From assembly GCA_009760855.2 (NCBI GenBank), contig WPIO01000065.1:324001-388000 (forward strand): a stretch of DNA of 64,000 nt, in the 5' to 3' direction. Below are positions 32,525 to 45,943 of this stretch, piece by piece (the first letter of the stretch is position 1; each line of letters opens with the position of its first letter). Position numbers and translations under genes: made by a program. The DNA comes from Cristatella mucedo (Eukaryota > Bryozoa > Phylactolaemata > Cristatellidae). The notes beneath the pieces were generated by a model. That model did no database searches and had not been told where the DNA came from. It saw only the letters and a list, made by a program, of their open reading frames with translations.

Positions 32525-32698
32525 ATACTCGCATGCTGACCCTGTGCATGCCACCCTATTCGTGTTATTTTTCTTGTTATTGAGCATGCTACCAGTAAAC
32601 ATTCGATCATGCTTGCTTTTTTTGCAGCAAATGTAAAGTTCCTAGAAATGGATTGAATTATCTGAGGGCACCATATCAAATGTATTATTATTATTGCT
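32525..32698 (+). repeat. L2 3' end with (ATT)n tail
   Basis: 3' UTR, hairpin and tail, diverged. Sequence from 32700 to 33225 holds no feature I can support. Confidence 0.85.
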
Positions 32699-33224
32699 GA
32701 CTGCAATGATTGCTAACAGAAGGACTTGTCCTTGGAACCAGCTCGAATCTACCAGCTCAGCAGCTGGCATAAGCCTCCAATTACTTCTTCAGCAGCTCAT
32801 CTGCTAAAAACAACGCTTGTAGATTTATTGTGCTACAAGAATTTGATCGATAATAGTGGCCATGCATCAACACTTACAGTAAATTTAGGGCTCGGTGTGT
32901 TGAGTACGAATTTGATTTCTTTAAATACTTAATTGATAGAAGCTCAAATCAGTATAGTAGGAGGCATACACTTCCCAGCTTTTTTGCATGACATGCAAAT
33001 CTGTTGCTTAAACGGTCAAATCTGTAAGTGTCATTCATGGCAGCTGCAAAACGTTGTATTTATGTACTTGCGGCTCTTCTATAAAAAGGCTTTGGCTAAC
33101 AAAATAGTATCACGTTTTGTCTCTTTAGTTCTGGTTTGCTTAGTTAAACTGTTGTGCAGCTTACTTAAAGCTAACTTTGTGTATCATTATAAGCAGTACA
33201 ATCCAATAAATGGCACTTCCTTGC

Positions 33225-33228
<4 letters not shown>

Positions 33229-33274
<46 letters not shown>
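33229..33274. repeat. (CT)n microsatellite
   Basis: About 46 bp of CT dinucleotides. Confidence 0.97.
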
Positions 33275-33277
<3 letters not shown>

Positions 33278-33399
33278 AAAATGAGGAGAACGAGATGGGG
33301 AGGGCACGGCAGCTGGCCCCTGCAGTAGTCTCTCTAGAAAATGGAATGTCACCTTGAGCACATCGGGTGAATTGCACCCAAACACCTACTAGTTTATAA

Positions 33400-34600
33400 T
33401 CCTTGTACCGCCATTAGTAGGGTGAAGGGCTAATAGCTGCCATAAGATTGTAGAACATGCGAAAAACTTTTTATATTGCGGTCCTGCGAAGTCATTGAGT
33501 CTGCTTTGAAAGCTGAAGTGACCGACATGGCATCATGGGTAATCGTAATAACCGAACAAACAGAATAATTGCCTGGATACTTTTGAATCTTAGACCTGCC
33601 CAGTAATACAACTCGTTGCTTGACTTAAAGCCCGTGGACTTCTTCAGCCAACAACTGCCTTGTCCCAAAAAGTTATTTAGTTATCTATTTAAAAAAGAGC
33701 TGGAAAGCAGCTTCACGTAGAAGCTACCCAATGGAAATCATATCAATATTTAGAATTGAAACTACACAATGTCCGATGTGGCAATAGCGGCAAAAATATT
33801 AAAATATATTCAGAAGCGAAATGATAATACCTGGCGTGAGAAATTACCGACGTCTTAGGTGTGACACTTCGTCGGCTCAGTAGTCGATGCCGAACAACTG
33901 AAAAGGGTACTCCCATTAGGATTGCACTCAATTTGTCTTTGGCAATATACGATGTGAACCTTTCGACTTATTTTCCTCTTATTACAGTAATGAATTTGTC
34001 TCTCGAACTCAACTTTCAAAGTCTATCAACAGTTCTTTGTCCTTATGGTGGCCTAAAGATGGGGACTTGAGGCCTTCTTTTTGGTTAACCATATTTTCCC
34101 CCTTACATAGCGGATGATTCTTTAAGTAATCTCGTAATTTTCTGGCTATAAATCCACCAACCTTCGAAACCATATTAATAATATCTACGTTTTAGCCTTA
34201 TTAGTGGTAATAGGTAAAATTCGCCCAATGTTTACACACCTGGCTTCTTGATATATGAGATTTCGGACACGCATGAAGTTTCTGTAGAATTGTACTTAGA
34301 TAGCTGATAATACAAAGCAAACAAAAATGCATATGCCCTCACATAAGCACAGGAAAACTGTGATTTGAGGTAATATAGCATGCGAACTTGCAGACAAATT
34401 ATTGATTGGGATATTTGTTTGCTGTCAAAGTGGCACTTACGTCAAATAGCATTACATGCTGCTGCTGCTGACCAAAGAAGCATTTCAGGGTAATATTAAT
34501 CCTTAACAACGTTTATTATAAGTGAAATTTACAGAAAGCTAGAGATTAGCTACACATTTTCCTCAAAAATCTACTCTCCTGCTCGATAGACCATAAATAT
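33400..34600. other. Anonymous AT-rich intergenic DNA
   Basis: No recognisable exon, repeat family or RNA gene. Open frames are short and show no family pattern. Confidence 0.5.
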
Positions 34601-34616
34601 ATTTGAAATATTCAGT

Positions 34617-34728
34617 TATTTAGTGCCCTTAGGTGCTTCACATAGTATACGCCACCGAACTCGAGCCCACGACCTGGGCCCATTAAAGTCAAACGTCTTA
34701 ATCCTGAGCCAAACCTGAGCGGTAATTA
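34617..34728 (-). repeat. tRNA-derived SINE, type A
   Basis: Tail 'gtgcccttaggtgcttcaca', reverse B box 'actcgagcccacgacctggg', reverse A box near 34720. Confidence 0.72.
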
Positions 34729-35122
34729 TGTCGATGTAAGTAAGGCTTGGGCTCTAAGGCGAGCCGAAGTAAGCCGAGCGGAACCTTTGCAGCACTTATT
34801 TTGACAGTAGAGATAATATTGGTCTTCGTAGATTTTGAGTGTTTAACTCAGCATCAGGTGCTCAAGATAAGCGTCCTTGCAACTGCCCACTTAGTAACGG
34901 TCCAGCTATTATAATTTCAGTGCTAACCAGGTTAGCTCGTCAACCACTTTGCCGAAAGGGTTTGCAGTCTTCATTCGAAACATGAAAGCAAGGTTCGGGT
35001 ATTCGAGTCTGTTTGCACTAATTGCTTTGTACACGCTATTTTTTTTAGGTCGGGTGGGTGGCTTCGCTTAAGGTCTGTTCAAATCAAGAAAGGTCCCACG
35101 AAAATCCGTTATATATGCGTTA

Positions 35123-35126
<4 letters not shown>

Positions 35127-35194
<68 letters not shown>

Positions 35195-35199
35195 TATAA
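35127..35199. repeat. (AT)n microsatellite
   Basis: About 70 bp of AT dinucleotides immediately beside the SINE that follows. Confidence 0.98.
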
Positions 35200-35202
35200 T
35201 TC

Positions 35203-35358
35203 GTCTGTACAAGGCACCGCGATGACTTAATCTCTATTCAGGCGCTTCACACGTGCTACGGACTCAAGCCCACGACCTCGGCCTGTAACTACATTCACTT
35301 TAACCTAGCTAGGTTTGAGGCGAGCACCTTAACCATTGGGCTAAACCAGCGCGGCACA
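35203..35358 (-). repeat. tRNA-derived SINE, type A, full length
   Basis: Tail 'cttaatctctattcaggcgc', reverse B box 'actcaagcccacgacctcgg', and reverse A box 'accttaaccattgggctaaa'. The last matches a tRNA A box on the minus strand. Confidence 0.82.
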
Positions 35359-35359
35359 T

Positions 35360-37500
35360 TCCTCTTACTTGAAAGTAGTCGAATCTGCATTAATAGAAGT
35401 ACGCCAGGCATTTACTTCATACTTTGAAACTCTGGGGTTTTAAAAAAGACCTAAAGTTGTTTGCACTATTGTAGGCATGTAAATCTCTCGGCTCCCTGGC
35501 CATTATTTTGCTGAACGCTGCATCCTTACTATAGTCCATAGCTCATTACATTATTTTGTATCTCAGGCGAGGTTTCGTCTTTGCCCTTTCCTCAATACGG
35601 TGCATATTTCGATGCAGCATATTTGGTCGATATCTATGTGATAAACAACTTATTCATGTGGCGCATTCATGTTAGGAAGCCAGTACCTAGTGAAGTAGTG
35701 CCTCTTAAACGATGCACACTACCTTTGAGATTCTCAGCGTAGTGAGATTTGCAGCTGAAGTGCCTGGCCGAGTATTCGGGATCGCCGTGATAGCAGGGCG
35801 ACGTAACCCTACGGAGATTGGGAGTCGAGGGCAAAAAGAATATACCTATTGGACATAGGACACTCGGTGTGCGTTGGGGCCTTCTCAGATTAGTCCAAAA
35901 TAAATTAGTCTTAGCGTTGAAATATCATGAACGCACAGTATATGAATCCTGCTCTTGTATCTGGAGGTAACATGATCTGAACGACCTGAGACCGGCTGTC
36001 CTTTTTCCTGTAGAGACGCTTTACGACCGGAAGTGGTCGCAGCTGTTACTTTGTAGTACTGGACTATTCCTGGCCTAGCGGCGATCTTTGGATAAAGTAT
36101 GTTGTTTCTTTTGGTGTCGTTATAAACCGATTTAAATGATGATGGTAAAGTTTTGTTGAGTTTACCCTAATTAATACCCCAATACTTTTTGTCGCTTGCA
36201 TGGTTTATACTGACACGCTGCTTCCCTTGATGCGAGCACCTCAGGTCTAGCCCAACTCTCCGCTGCGTTGTATAGGTTGATCCAATCGCTGATCGCATGT
36301 TCTTGTTGCCTTTAAAAGTCGTTTCTTACCCCAGTTTTTTATAATATAGGTGGACTGTCGATCACACACGCTTCCGTTTATTCTAATGCATCGGCTCTGA
36401 TACTCTCGAGAATTCCAGTTAGTGTTTATGGAAAGCAGCATGAATTGAAATCATAGCTGGCGGCGCATAGTAGCACTGGCTATAGCTGTGTGGGCCTCAA
36501 TATTAATAGGCTGTTAATGGAACTTATGTTCTAGTAAAACAATAAGGACGGTGATGGGGTAAAACTTAAAGGGAGCTACAAGTTAAATGATCTTTTGCCG
36601 TCATGGAAACTGTAAACTTGTTAATGGAATTTGTTATTTTGGCTTGATGCCCGGCGATATGCTATTAAGGTGGTCATTAACTTGACATCTCGTGCCTATT
36701 TTGATGGTTTATTGGCATTCGACACACTTGTTCACAAGGCTACTTACTCTGGCTATTATCGTACCCTTTATTTTTGCTCTACCCTTAGAATTTCAGGCTG
36801 CATGTCAAAATGGCTGGCAAAGTATAGTTAGTCTATTACAACTCCCTGATGCTAGTTAAGTTTAACAACCGTGCCTTCCATAATTGTTGTGCTGCCACAT
36901 TTACTGCTTGTGTGCCTGTTTCTGGCACCTGATTATTTGTGATGCACAACCTTAACTGCTCTGCCACTCGGCCAAACTTCTCATTTGTACTCAGTGGTGA
37001 TGTCGGGGGGGGGGCAGGGAGGCCTCTTTCACCCATCGCAGGACACCGACCTTAGCCGCTCCTATTCCTACCATCCACCTACCATCGCCAACGACAAAGT
37101 TATGTCCTACTTCTGCTTGATAAGCAAATGCCGAGTTCGTGTCGGATGAAATTCATGATTTTGAGCTATAATTATTCTATGGCTTTGCTCGTACTTGAAA
37201 ATCTTGGGGGTATTGTCCCTCCCCAGATGAAAATTTCTACTCTGCCTCTGCCTGTACTGTTTTGCATGGGTTGTACACTGTCGGCCATCGGCTGCTTGCC
37301 GAAAGCCTTTTTCGACGAAAGTGTGCTAGGAAAAGCTCTACAGCTTAGAACCTACATAGCCCTTTTGGCTCTGCGACTTGTACAGTACATGTATGTTAGA
37401 CTGCATTGTGGCATTGACATGCTAACTTACTTTCTTACCTCAGCTGCAAGGATTGGTAGTAATGTGTGCAGTGCACCAAATCACAATGGCCCTATTTTGT
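35360..37500. other. Anonymous intergenic DNA
   Basis: No recognisable gene. The longest open frame (37128-37511, +) has no family pattern. There is a G run near 37007. Confidence 0.5.
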
Positions 37501-37506
37501 GCAGTG

Positions 37507-38740
37507 CCTAGACTCCAGACTATTTATGTGAATGGACATGGATCATCAGGGGAACCTCTGAAATATGGGGTACCTCAGGAATCTGTGCTTGGTCCTGTTC
37601 TTTTCACGATTTATACTCTCCCTCTTGCCAATGTGATTGCCAAGCGCAATCTAGGCTCTCACTTCTGTGCACATGACACTCGTACATTTGCTTTGATCCC
37701 TCCCAGCCCTCCAGTATGTAGAATTCTCTCTACTCCCTTGCTGCATGTATTGATGGCGTCGGTACATGAATGGCAGCAAACTTTTTTAAATCGAATGATG
37801 ATAAAACCAACTTACTAGTTACGGGCAAACATTCAGAAACTGAAAAGGTTAATGCTCACAATCGGCTCTGCCAGCAAATGTCCTGTTAAATCTTCACGAA
37901 ATCTAGGTGTCATGTTTCAAAGTGACCTTTCATTTGACGACCACATAGGCTCCAAAGTCAAGTCTGCGGACTTCCAGCTACATAAAATTGCTAAAATTTG
38001 GGCTTGTTTAAACAGGGATACCACATCTAAATTGGTCCATGCATTTGTGACATCCTCTCTTGACTTCAGTAACTCACTTGCTGCTTGCTGGTCTCCCTCC
38101 ATGTGCAATCAGGCACTTCAAGTTGGTACACAACTCTGCAGCTAGGCTTGTCTGTCGGAGCGTTGCAGTTGCCACATCGCACCCCTTTTCTCCGACCTGC
38201 ACTGGCTCCCAACCAAGCAATGCATCGACTTCAATGTTTCGTCTCTCACTTTTAGATTCTGTCATTCTTTAGCTCCAACCTACTTATCAGATCTATTGCC
38301 CCACTAGGCTAAGCATCTTACCACCTGCTTTTCCGAATCAAGCTGTTTATCCATAACTCGTACAAATCTCAAATCCGTTGGAGACCGTGCCTATAGTCAG
38401 TATGCTCTCAAAGCGTGGAACTAACTCCCGACCTGCTTCACGACATCCCCTGACTTGACCGCATTTAGAAAGAAGCTAAAAACGCACATATTTTTGACAG
38501 CATATAGTGGGTCCATGTGATTCGTCCTTTATGTGTTTATGCATGCTGACACTGCATGCTTTCACAAACCATACTTGCATGTTGACCGTGTGCATCTCAC
38601 CCCTAACCATGTTATTCTTGTTTATTGAGCATGATACCACTAATCAGTCTATCGTGCTTCCTTTGCAGCTAATGTAAATTGCCTAGAAAGAGATTGAGTT
38701 CTCTGAGGGTGCTAAATAGAATGTATTATTATTATTATTA
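37507..38740 (+). repeat. L2-like LINE, 3' half, old copy
   Basis: Starts within the RT domain (matching 19225 onward: PLKYGVPQ...GPVLF, then a damaged YADD region reading CAHDT) and runs through the ORF end, hairpin and ATT tail at 38724-38740. There are many frameshifts. Confidence 0.92.
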
Positions 38741-38787
38741 GAATGGTAGAACCTCACTTTGTTGTGCTAGGCAAGTAAATGTAAATA

Positions 38788-38895
38788 ATAATAATAATGC
38801 ATTTGATATAGCACCCTCAGAGAACTCAATCTGTTTCTAGGCACTTTACACCTGCTGCAAAGTAAGCATGATCCAACGGTTAGTGGTAGAGCCTA
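38788..38895 (-). repeat. L2 3' end with (AAT)n tail, opposite orientation
   Basis: Tail at 38788-38799, then the hairpin region. Together with the previous copy it forms two L2 3' ends facing each other. Confidence 0.87.
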
Positions 38896-39259
38896 TCGTG
38901 CTGGAGCTGTAGAATGCTTTACTTGAGTCAAAGCCGTCGTACTGCTGATTCATCTGACCATCCTCATTCCGACTCTCGGACGTTTAGTAGTTTTAGTAGA
39001 TGTTTGTAGTAGTTTTTTGAAGGGGGAGCTCATATTTAATGTTATGAGTCGTTGTAGATAGGTTTTTCCACATGGTTTTTGTTTGAAATACCCAGCTGCC
39101 TGTCTTGGTCCTGCTACCGTATGTATGTTCGTTCGGCCTTCTGCATTTGTGTGAACCCTCGAACTTGCCCAGGCATTTCTTAGAATTGCTGCATGCTATT
39201 TGACCAGCTGCTGTTGGGGTGGATAGTTCTGCAGTTGGTACTGTATTGGCAGTGTAGCC

Positions 39260-40575
39260 CTCTGCCTTCCAGCACGTCAGACTCTCTCAACTTCTTTGCA
39301 TTATGTATTGCTGGCGGTCGCTCTTGAATGGCAATATGCTTTCTCGAATTAAAAATGATAAACCTAGTGTTACTGAGAATTGTGAAAACATATCCCTCAA
39401 AATGGCCTCTGTCAGCATATCTCCTGTAGCATCTACAAGAAATCCCCTTATCCCAATTAACCGCCATCAGTCATTCAATAAGTCACTAAAGTATAGTGTA
39501 CCCCAGCGTACTCTGCTAGGTTTAGTTTCTTTTCACAGTGTATATTCTCCCTCTTGCCGATGTTATCACCGAGCAAAATATTGGCTCTCACTTCTATGCT
39601 AATGACACAGCTGTACATATGCTTTTATCCCTCTCAGCCTTTCCATGCATCAACCGTACAGCTCCCTTGCTGCATGTATTGCTTACATCCACACTTGGAT
39701 GGCATCAAGCTTTCTTAAAGTGAGTGACGATAAAACCAACTTACTAGTTACGGGCAAACCTAGTGTGACTCAGAAATTGGAAAACCTATCCCTTAACACG
39801 AGTTCTGCGAGCACGTCTCATTTAGCATTTGTGGGAAATCTGTCTTGATCCAGAATGAGCCTTCACTAAACGACCAAATCAGCTCCTCAGTCAAGTCTAC
39901 CTACTTTTAGCTGCGTAACATGGCTAAAATTCGGGCCTGCTTAAACAGAGATGTAACATCCAAGCATGTCCATGCATTTGTGACATCCTGTCTCGACTTC
40001 TGTGAATGCTTGCATGTCCTCCAGCTTATGCAATAAGCTGCTTACAGTTAATGCAAAACTCTGCAGCCAGGCTTGTCTGTCGTGAGCAGCGTCACAGTTG
40101 CCTATTTATACCACTCCTCTCCAACCTGTACTGGGTCTCAATCTAGCAGCACATCGACTTTAAGGTTTAGTCGCTTGCTTTTAGGTCCCTTTATTCTCTG
40201 GCTCCAGCCTACCTATCAGATCTACTCCCCTACCAGGCCAAGAATCGTACAACTGCTGTTCTGACTCGAATATAGCTATACCTCGACGAACCTTAAAACC
40301 TTCGGAGACTGTGCCCATATTTCGTATTCTCCCAAAGCCTGGAACTCACTACCAACGTACTTCACAGTGTCCCCTGACATGATGACATTTAAAAAGAAGC
40401 TTAAACGCACCTTGTTTATGACAGCTTTTAGTGGGTCTTTTTGATTTGCCCTTCGTGTGCATGTGCCTTCTTGCGGATATTGCCACCAATCATTTGGTAA
40501 TGCTTTCAATGTAGTGTCTATAACGGGCCTAGAAAGAGATTCAGTTCTCTGAGGGCACTATACAAATATATTATT
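39260..40575 (+). repeat. L2-like LINE, 3' half, old copy with rearrangements
   Basis: Parts of the RT domain (SVPQRTLLGLVSF, a YANDT box in place of YADDT), the post-RT region and a 3' hairpin at 40525-40565. Frameshifts throughout. A short part near 39240-39330 appears out of order. Confidence 0.88.
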
Positions 40576-41189
40576 AATATAATATCAACCAGATTTTGAC
40601 ATCTGTAGTTATTATTATTGGTTCCTGAATTACTACCAGTAGAAACCGGATATCATATGTAATAGCTGCTCAGTTGTACTCAGGGCTTCGATACAGAGAG
40701 TCGTATGCTATTGCTGTACCTGGACACCTGTTGCCGTCTGAGGCTGTCCAATAGACTATTATACACTACTGGCATCGACTTGTTAAATTCAAATATTGGT
40801 GCTCTTAATTGACGCCTTGCTCTTCTATCGTCGGCAAACCTGTGAGCCATCGAGGCAACCTCGGCCACTCGCTAGGCATGCTTCATGTCTCAGGCGTCTC
40901 CGATATTTGAAGGTGGCACTGGCCTAAGTGTTCTCATGTCTCGGTTCGCCCAACAGCCAGGTTTTTTGCTGGTCTGGTTAGTTATTTTCGCTTAATTTTT
41001 GGTAGCTTTGTTGTGCTGTGTTATAGCAGTTCATCGGCTGCTTGGCCTTGGATCCTGGTATTAGAGTTTTCAATTTTTTAAGATAATTCTTTAACTGCAG
41101 TACCGATCTGTTTTTCTTTGTGTACTGCACCAACTTACGGGATTAATAATGATAATAACAATGTTATTTTAGCACCCTAATATAACTAG

Positions 41190-41335
41190 TGATAGGCCTG
41201 GAGGTAAGGCACTTGCTCTTCACGATCGACGTGTGGGGGGGGGGTCAAATTCTCGAGTAGACGACCTTTTATTGCCAACCGCAAACAGTGGTGATCGCCG
41301 TTATGGTCTCGTGCTGCTATATAAATGAGGCTGTT
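41190..41335 (+). repeat. tRNA-derived SINE, type B
   Basis: A box near 'aggcctggaggtaaggcact', a G run in place of part of the B-box region, then 'gtggtgatcgccgttatggt' and 'gctatataaatgag'. The flanking 40600-41150 shows nothing recognisable. Confidence 0.75.
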
Positions 41336-41474
41336 CAATTAGCTAATATTTTTTTAATCACTTTCTGGCCACATTGCATATGGTGGAAAGAAAGGAGGTA
41401 ATCTGGCTAGTGATAATATGAATGAATCTATCTTCATCTATAACTTCTATCTTTGTCTGTGACTCCACAAAACC

Positions 41475-41940
41475 ACAAAGACTATGTGGGTGTTACACGG
41501 GAGAGTTTTGTGTAGTGCACTCGAAGCCTGAGCTGCTCTCTGTCCGAATTCGGTAGCCAACAGACTTCAACTCACGCAACAAAGAGAAAGCGAGAAGCGT
41601 AGCTGAGCCAGGAGATCAGTTGAGGTAGTGAGTATCATGGAAGTAGTAGCTCAGGGCAGCTGGAAAGGATGTGCCATAGTCGGCAGCAGGAGAGTAGATG
41701 TCGATGCATAAGAATTGTGGAGGCGAGTTCCATAGCCGAGGACCTGCAGAGCAGAAGCTTCTGTCACCAACGGTCCTTAAGCAGAGGAATGGAGCAGCTA
41801 ATATAATGTCCAAAGAGGACCTGGGGGCACAAGGAGGCTGAAGCTGGTGCAGCAGTTCAGTTAGATATGAATGAGTGAAGCCTTGACAGGCCCTGTGGTC
41901 AGCGTAAGAACTTTGCTATGTATCCTTGTATTTATTACCT
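41475..41940 (-). repeat. CR1-like LINE 3' fragment
   Basis: Minus-strand translation gives AAPFLCLRTVGDRSFCSAGP and RLWNSPPQFL, as in the copy at 26580-26720, plus the shared 3' UTR. Confidence 0.88.
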
Positions 41941-42646
41941 TGAGCCGACCAAAGAGTGAGCGGAGTAATAACTCCAGGTCAGCTACTGAAATCCGGAATC
42001 GAAAGCAGCCATCGCTACTGGAATTACTCAGTTGCTAAGGAAGCACCAACAAATATGTATACTTCTGGTTTTCTCGGGTTCTGTGCTCAGAAGTCATGGC
42101 CAAAAATCTGACGACCGAAACGCTAATTTTTGATAGTCATTAAAAGAAAACGCATTCTTTAGTATTTACCAATAGTTTACAATAATTGCAACAGCTACCG
42201 TCTGAGATGCATCGGCATGAGTACTCAGGTTGGCGAGTTGGGCAAAATTTATGGCGACTAGTGTATATATTCAGCTCGAACACAGTGGTCATTTCAAGCC
42301 CAGGCTTGAAGCATATGGTGAAAGCAGAGGAACGGCACTTTGATACGTCAGCCGGTAGAACACTAGCCGAGCAAAACCAGTGGTTGCATGATCTTTTCCG
42401 ATAGATGGTAAATTTCGGAGTTTTCTGTTCCAAGAATGCCGGCCTTCGGTCGTTCTGTATTTTCTCGGTCACTGACAGAGCAGTGAAATGGCAGATGGAG
42501 ATTTGAGTATCTAGATAATCATTTTGCATCTCGAGTTGACCCACACTGGCATGACTTATAGTCAGCAGCACTTAGTTGTACAGATTGTGATATTGGTACA
42601 GGACGGTGTTGGTAGTTAGCACTTATGCTAGTGGCTCCCATTTGGG

Positions 42647-42659
42647 ATATATATATATG

Positions 42660-42712
<53 letters not shown>
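42647..42712. repeat. (AT)n microsatellite with ATGT interruptions
   Basis: AT dinucleotides with a few GTAT units. Confidence 0.96.
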
Positions 42713-42713
<1 letters not shown>

Positions 42714-42714
42714 C

Positions 42715-43400
42715 ACACTAGCCTTTACCTATGAAAAATCACGGTGAACACGAACTTTGCATTGTAAGGTGGGCTTGAGTGTCCACTGACCTTGCCAATG
42801 AGCTTTTCTTACTGATAGGCAATCTTGCAGCTCCTAATGTAGCTAAGCCTTTTTGGGTAACCGCAGCTGATAGGCCAGTTTTCTTGTCCGGTTGGCTTGA
42901 AAAGTTCTTCAACCACAACAAATAATTAATAGTGCACGGGATTAATAGTGAGGGAGACTTTCGAGGCAGGTTTATTTTACCGAATCTGCCGATTGCTTCC
43001 AGGCAGATAAAGGGTAGCAAGAAGGACTGAGTTCTATTGACTGTGGCTCTTGCTGCTAACTTAACTGGTTACCATAAGTTACCTTTTTTGGTCAGGCCGA
43101 AAAATTGAGGATTTGCATAGGTAATATAGCACAACGTCGTGCGTTAATCATAAAGTGTGGATGGCCGTAATTTGCAAAGTGGTTGTAAATGGTACACCGT
43201 GAAATGTGTGATGCTATCACCCAAATACTGCTATTCGTAGATAACTTGTCTTCTTTTTCGATGGATGGCCTTTTGTTTTCGAATATTGAGTTTCTCTTAC
43301 CCCCTCTAAACAACATCAAAGCTGGAGCCACTTGATGCTGGTATTGCTTTGGACATTGTGCTTTTCGAGACACTTTCAAATTATGTGTGCTGTCGACTGA
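42715..43400. other. Anonymous intergenic DNA
   Basis: No gene or repeat recognised on either strand. Confidence 0.45.
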
Positions 43401-43461
43401 CTCGATGCTGGCAGGACAGACGTTTACAAGGTTGACCAGCTACAGGCTGCGCTGGTGTTAG

Positions 43462-43755
43462 TGCAAGGGATTCTATTCCTCCGAAGTTTTGCTGTGCAAC
43501 TGCTATTGTCACTCTTCACTCTTTGATGGTGTCGCACACCCAGAATTATCAGTCACTGACAAATCAGAAGTAATTGCTGGCCTCGAAGATGCCTTGTCGA
43601 ACTATCGCTTGCCTCATCCAATAGCTGTCGTTGAGTTCGTGCTGTCCCAAGAAGAGGCTGCCATCATCCACCAGACTCGGTCAGATGGAGAAATCTTAGA
43701 GGTATCCCATAACGGCATTTCTAATGTCGTCGAGTTGACAATGACAGACTTCTGA
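43462..43755 (+). CDS. Unassigned exon-like ORF ending in a stop
   Basis: I do not recognise this protein. The frame is open from 43462 to a TGA at 43753. The last ~70 codons (from LSVTDKSEVIAGLEDALSNY through IAVVEFVLSQEEAAIIHQ to NVVELTMTDF) have a balanced, globular-looking composition with charged and hydrophobic residues spaced as in real proteins. An acceptor candidate is 'cacacccag' at about 43536-43544. No upstream exon could be linked. It may be the terminal exon of a gene whose other exons I could not find, or chance. Confidence 0.33.
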   Translation, partial: CKGFYSSEVLLCNCYCHSSLFDGVAHPELSVTDKSEVIAGLEDALSNYRLPHPIAVVEFVLSQEEAAIIHQTRSDGEILEVSHNGISNVVELTMTDF

Positions 43756-44229
43756 GTGGTGAAAAGCCTCCTCCTTCTCTAATGTAAATGCCACGAGTAC
43801 CTAGAGATGTAATTAGCATCTTTGATAGTAGCATCGACCCAGCAGATGACACTGTTCTAGGCTATCTTCGTGTCAAGCAATGGCAGCTCGTGCAGTAATC
43901 GAGAATCTACATTGCATAGAACACACTGGACCAGTTTTTAACGTGGCTTCTTAGCCGTATTGACCAAAATGTGATCACAAATGTACCTGCTACCGGTGTG
44001 CTTACAGTATTTGCGATATAAGAATTAAGCATTGAGCTTGCAAGAAACTGCTCCTGTAGTTTGTGGCAGAAGATAGTGCTCAGTGTAAACAGCTTGCAAT
44101 GTTTGTAGTTACTTTCAACTTTGCTTTTGCATGCCATTTTGGTGTGGCTGAACTCTAAAGTCCACATTATAAGCTCAGCAATTAGCAGAGCATAGCTTTC
44201 ACTAGTATGTCACTGCATGGTTGCATCGT

Positions 44230-44985
44230 TTTGGAAACTTACATTAAGTGCACGACAGCTAAACTAGTTCACCTGTTTGGGTCATCACGTCTAGATTATT
44301 GCGATTCCCTTTATTCAGGAATCCTGGCGTTCGCCCTTAATCATCTGAAACAAGTGCAAAACTCAGCAGCTCCTCTGGTCTGATGTCAAAGTCGTTTCGT
44401 CCACATTACACCACTTCCTGTCCGAGCTTCACGGCTCCTGATCAAGGATCTAAACGACTTCAATTTCCTCAATCTGGCTTTCAGATCACTTTACTTGCTT
44501 GGGCCAGCCTACCTATCCGACCTACTTGCTCCTCTAGTGTGGTCGTGCACCACCAGCTCCTCAGGATCTAGTAATATTGTCACTCCTCTGTCTAAATTAA
44601 AATCGTTTAGTGATTAAGCCTTCAGCTCGTATGCACCAGAAGTCTGGATCTCGTTTTCAGCCATGATCACTACCTGCGACGACCTTCATCTTTTAAATTT
44701 CAGCTATAGATTTAGTTGTTCCGGTCAGCTTTCCCTTTGCCCCTGTGAACTAAGTCTTTTTTCCGGTAGGCTTTGCATATGTACCTGCCCATAATTTAGT
44801 AGATCTTATTAGCTAGGCCTTACTAACCTGTGACCATGTAATGCTTGGAATAGCATGCTGACCTAAGCATGATACTTGTTTGCTTTTGCATGCTTGATAC
44901 CGTGCAGGTCACTAACCCATTGGTATCAATATCTTTTGCAGTGAGGTGTAGGGTGCCATACAAATGTCGAATTTTTTAGTTGTAC
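44230..44985 (+). repeat. Degenerate LINE 3' fragment, third subtype
   Basis: Contains damaged post-RT pieces (SRLDYCDSL-like at 44287, QVQNSAA-like at 44352, AYLSDLL-like at 44510) and ends with 'gcagtgaggtgtagggtgcc'. It is more diverged than the main L2 and CR1 copies. Confidence 0.65.
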
Positions 44986-44989
44986 CTCA

Positions 44990-45590
44990 GAGCATACTGA
45001 CCTGTGTTTTGATGGGTAGGTCATATTCACATTCAACAGAAAACTAATCGAACCTCTAGTGTTCTTCATTCATATCTTTCGTAGTCTTCATACAACTCGA
45101 ATTGCAACTACACAAACCAAGATGTAAACAGTAAACTGTATGGGAAATTTCAGTATATAATTGGTTTGTTGCTGAAATACAGATTTGATACGTTGAATCC
45201 GTTGCCGTAAGGAAGTCTGGTGGCAACAAATCGGCTTATGATCATTGTTAGCAAGCATTTTAAAAATACGATTAACTGAAAAAACTCGATTCTCTGTTAT
45301 GGCCCATCGGTGTTTCTGATTAAGCCTAGTATTCTGTGACATATAATCACTGATTGCTCGCCCTCAACACTTGCCTAGCTGAAGCTCACAGAATCCATTC
45401 GCTCGGTAAATCCGTAATATTATCCTTGTATGTGGCGAGTTTTGATCCATAACACTGAATGGTTTCACAATTACTTTCTGTTTGAAGCCCCGAATGCCAC
45501 CTGTTCTTAAATGGGACCTCATTCTGATGTCTGTTTAAGATTAGGGCTTGTCTATCACGGTGGCTTGTACACAATTTAATTCGCTCTCTG
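44990..45590. other. Anonymous intergenic DNA
   Basis: No feature recognised. Confidence 0.4.
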
Positions 45591-45943
45591 GTTCGGTCTA
45601 GGCCAGATTATTGCAATTCCATTTTGGCTGGGCTACCGAACAAAGCCATTACGTAACTGCAGCTGGTGATGAATATGACTGTAAAGCTAGTTAACAATTC
45701 TCAGCCGTTCAGCAATGTGTCGCCTTTGCGTAAGGACCTGCGATGACTCCCAGTTGACCAGTAGATACAGAGTAAAGTTCTTATGCTGACCCACAAAGCC
45801 AGCCATGGCTTGGCTCCTTCATACCTAGCTGAACTGCTGCACTAGTTTCAGCCACAAGTCTTTTATTGACAATAAATTAGCTGTTCCATTACTATGCTTT
45901 AAGACCGTTGGCAACAGAAGCTTCTGCTATCCAGGTCTTAGGC

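Noticed and set aside
32726-32932. 68-aa ORF after the GT microsatellite region
   Set aside because: No acceptor/donor pair in phase with a neighbour and no family match.
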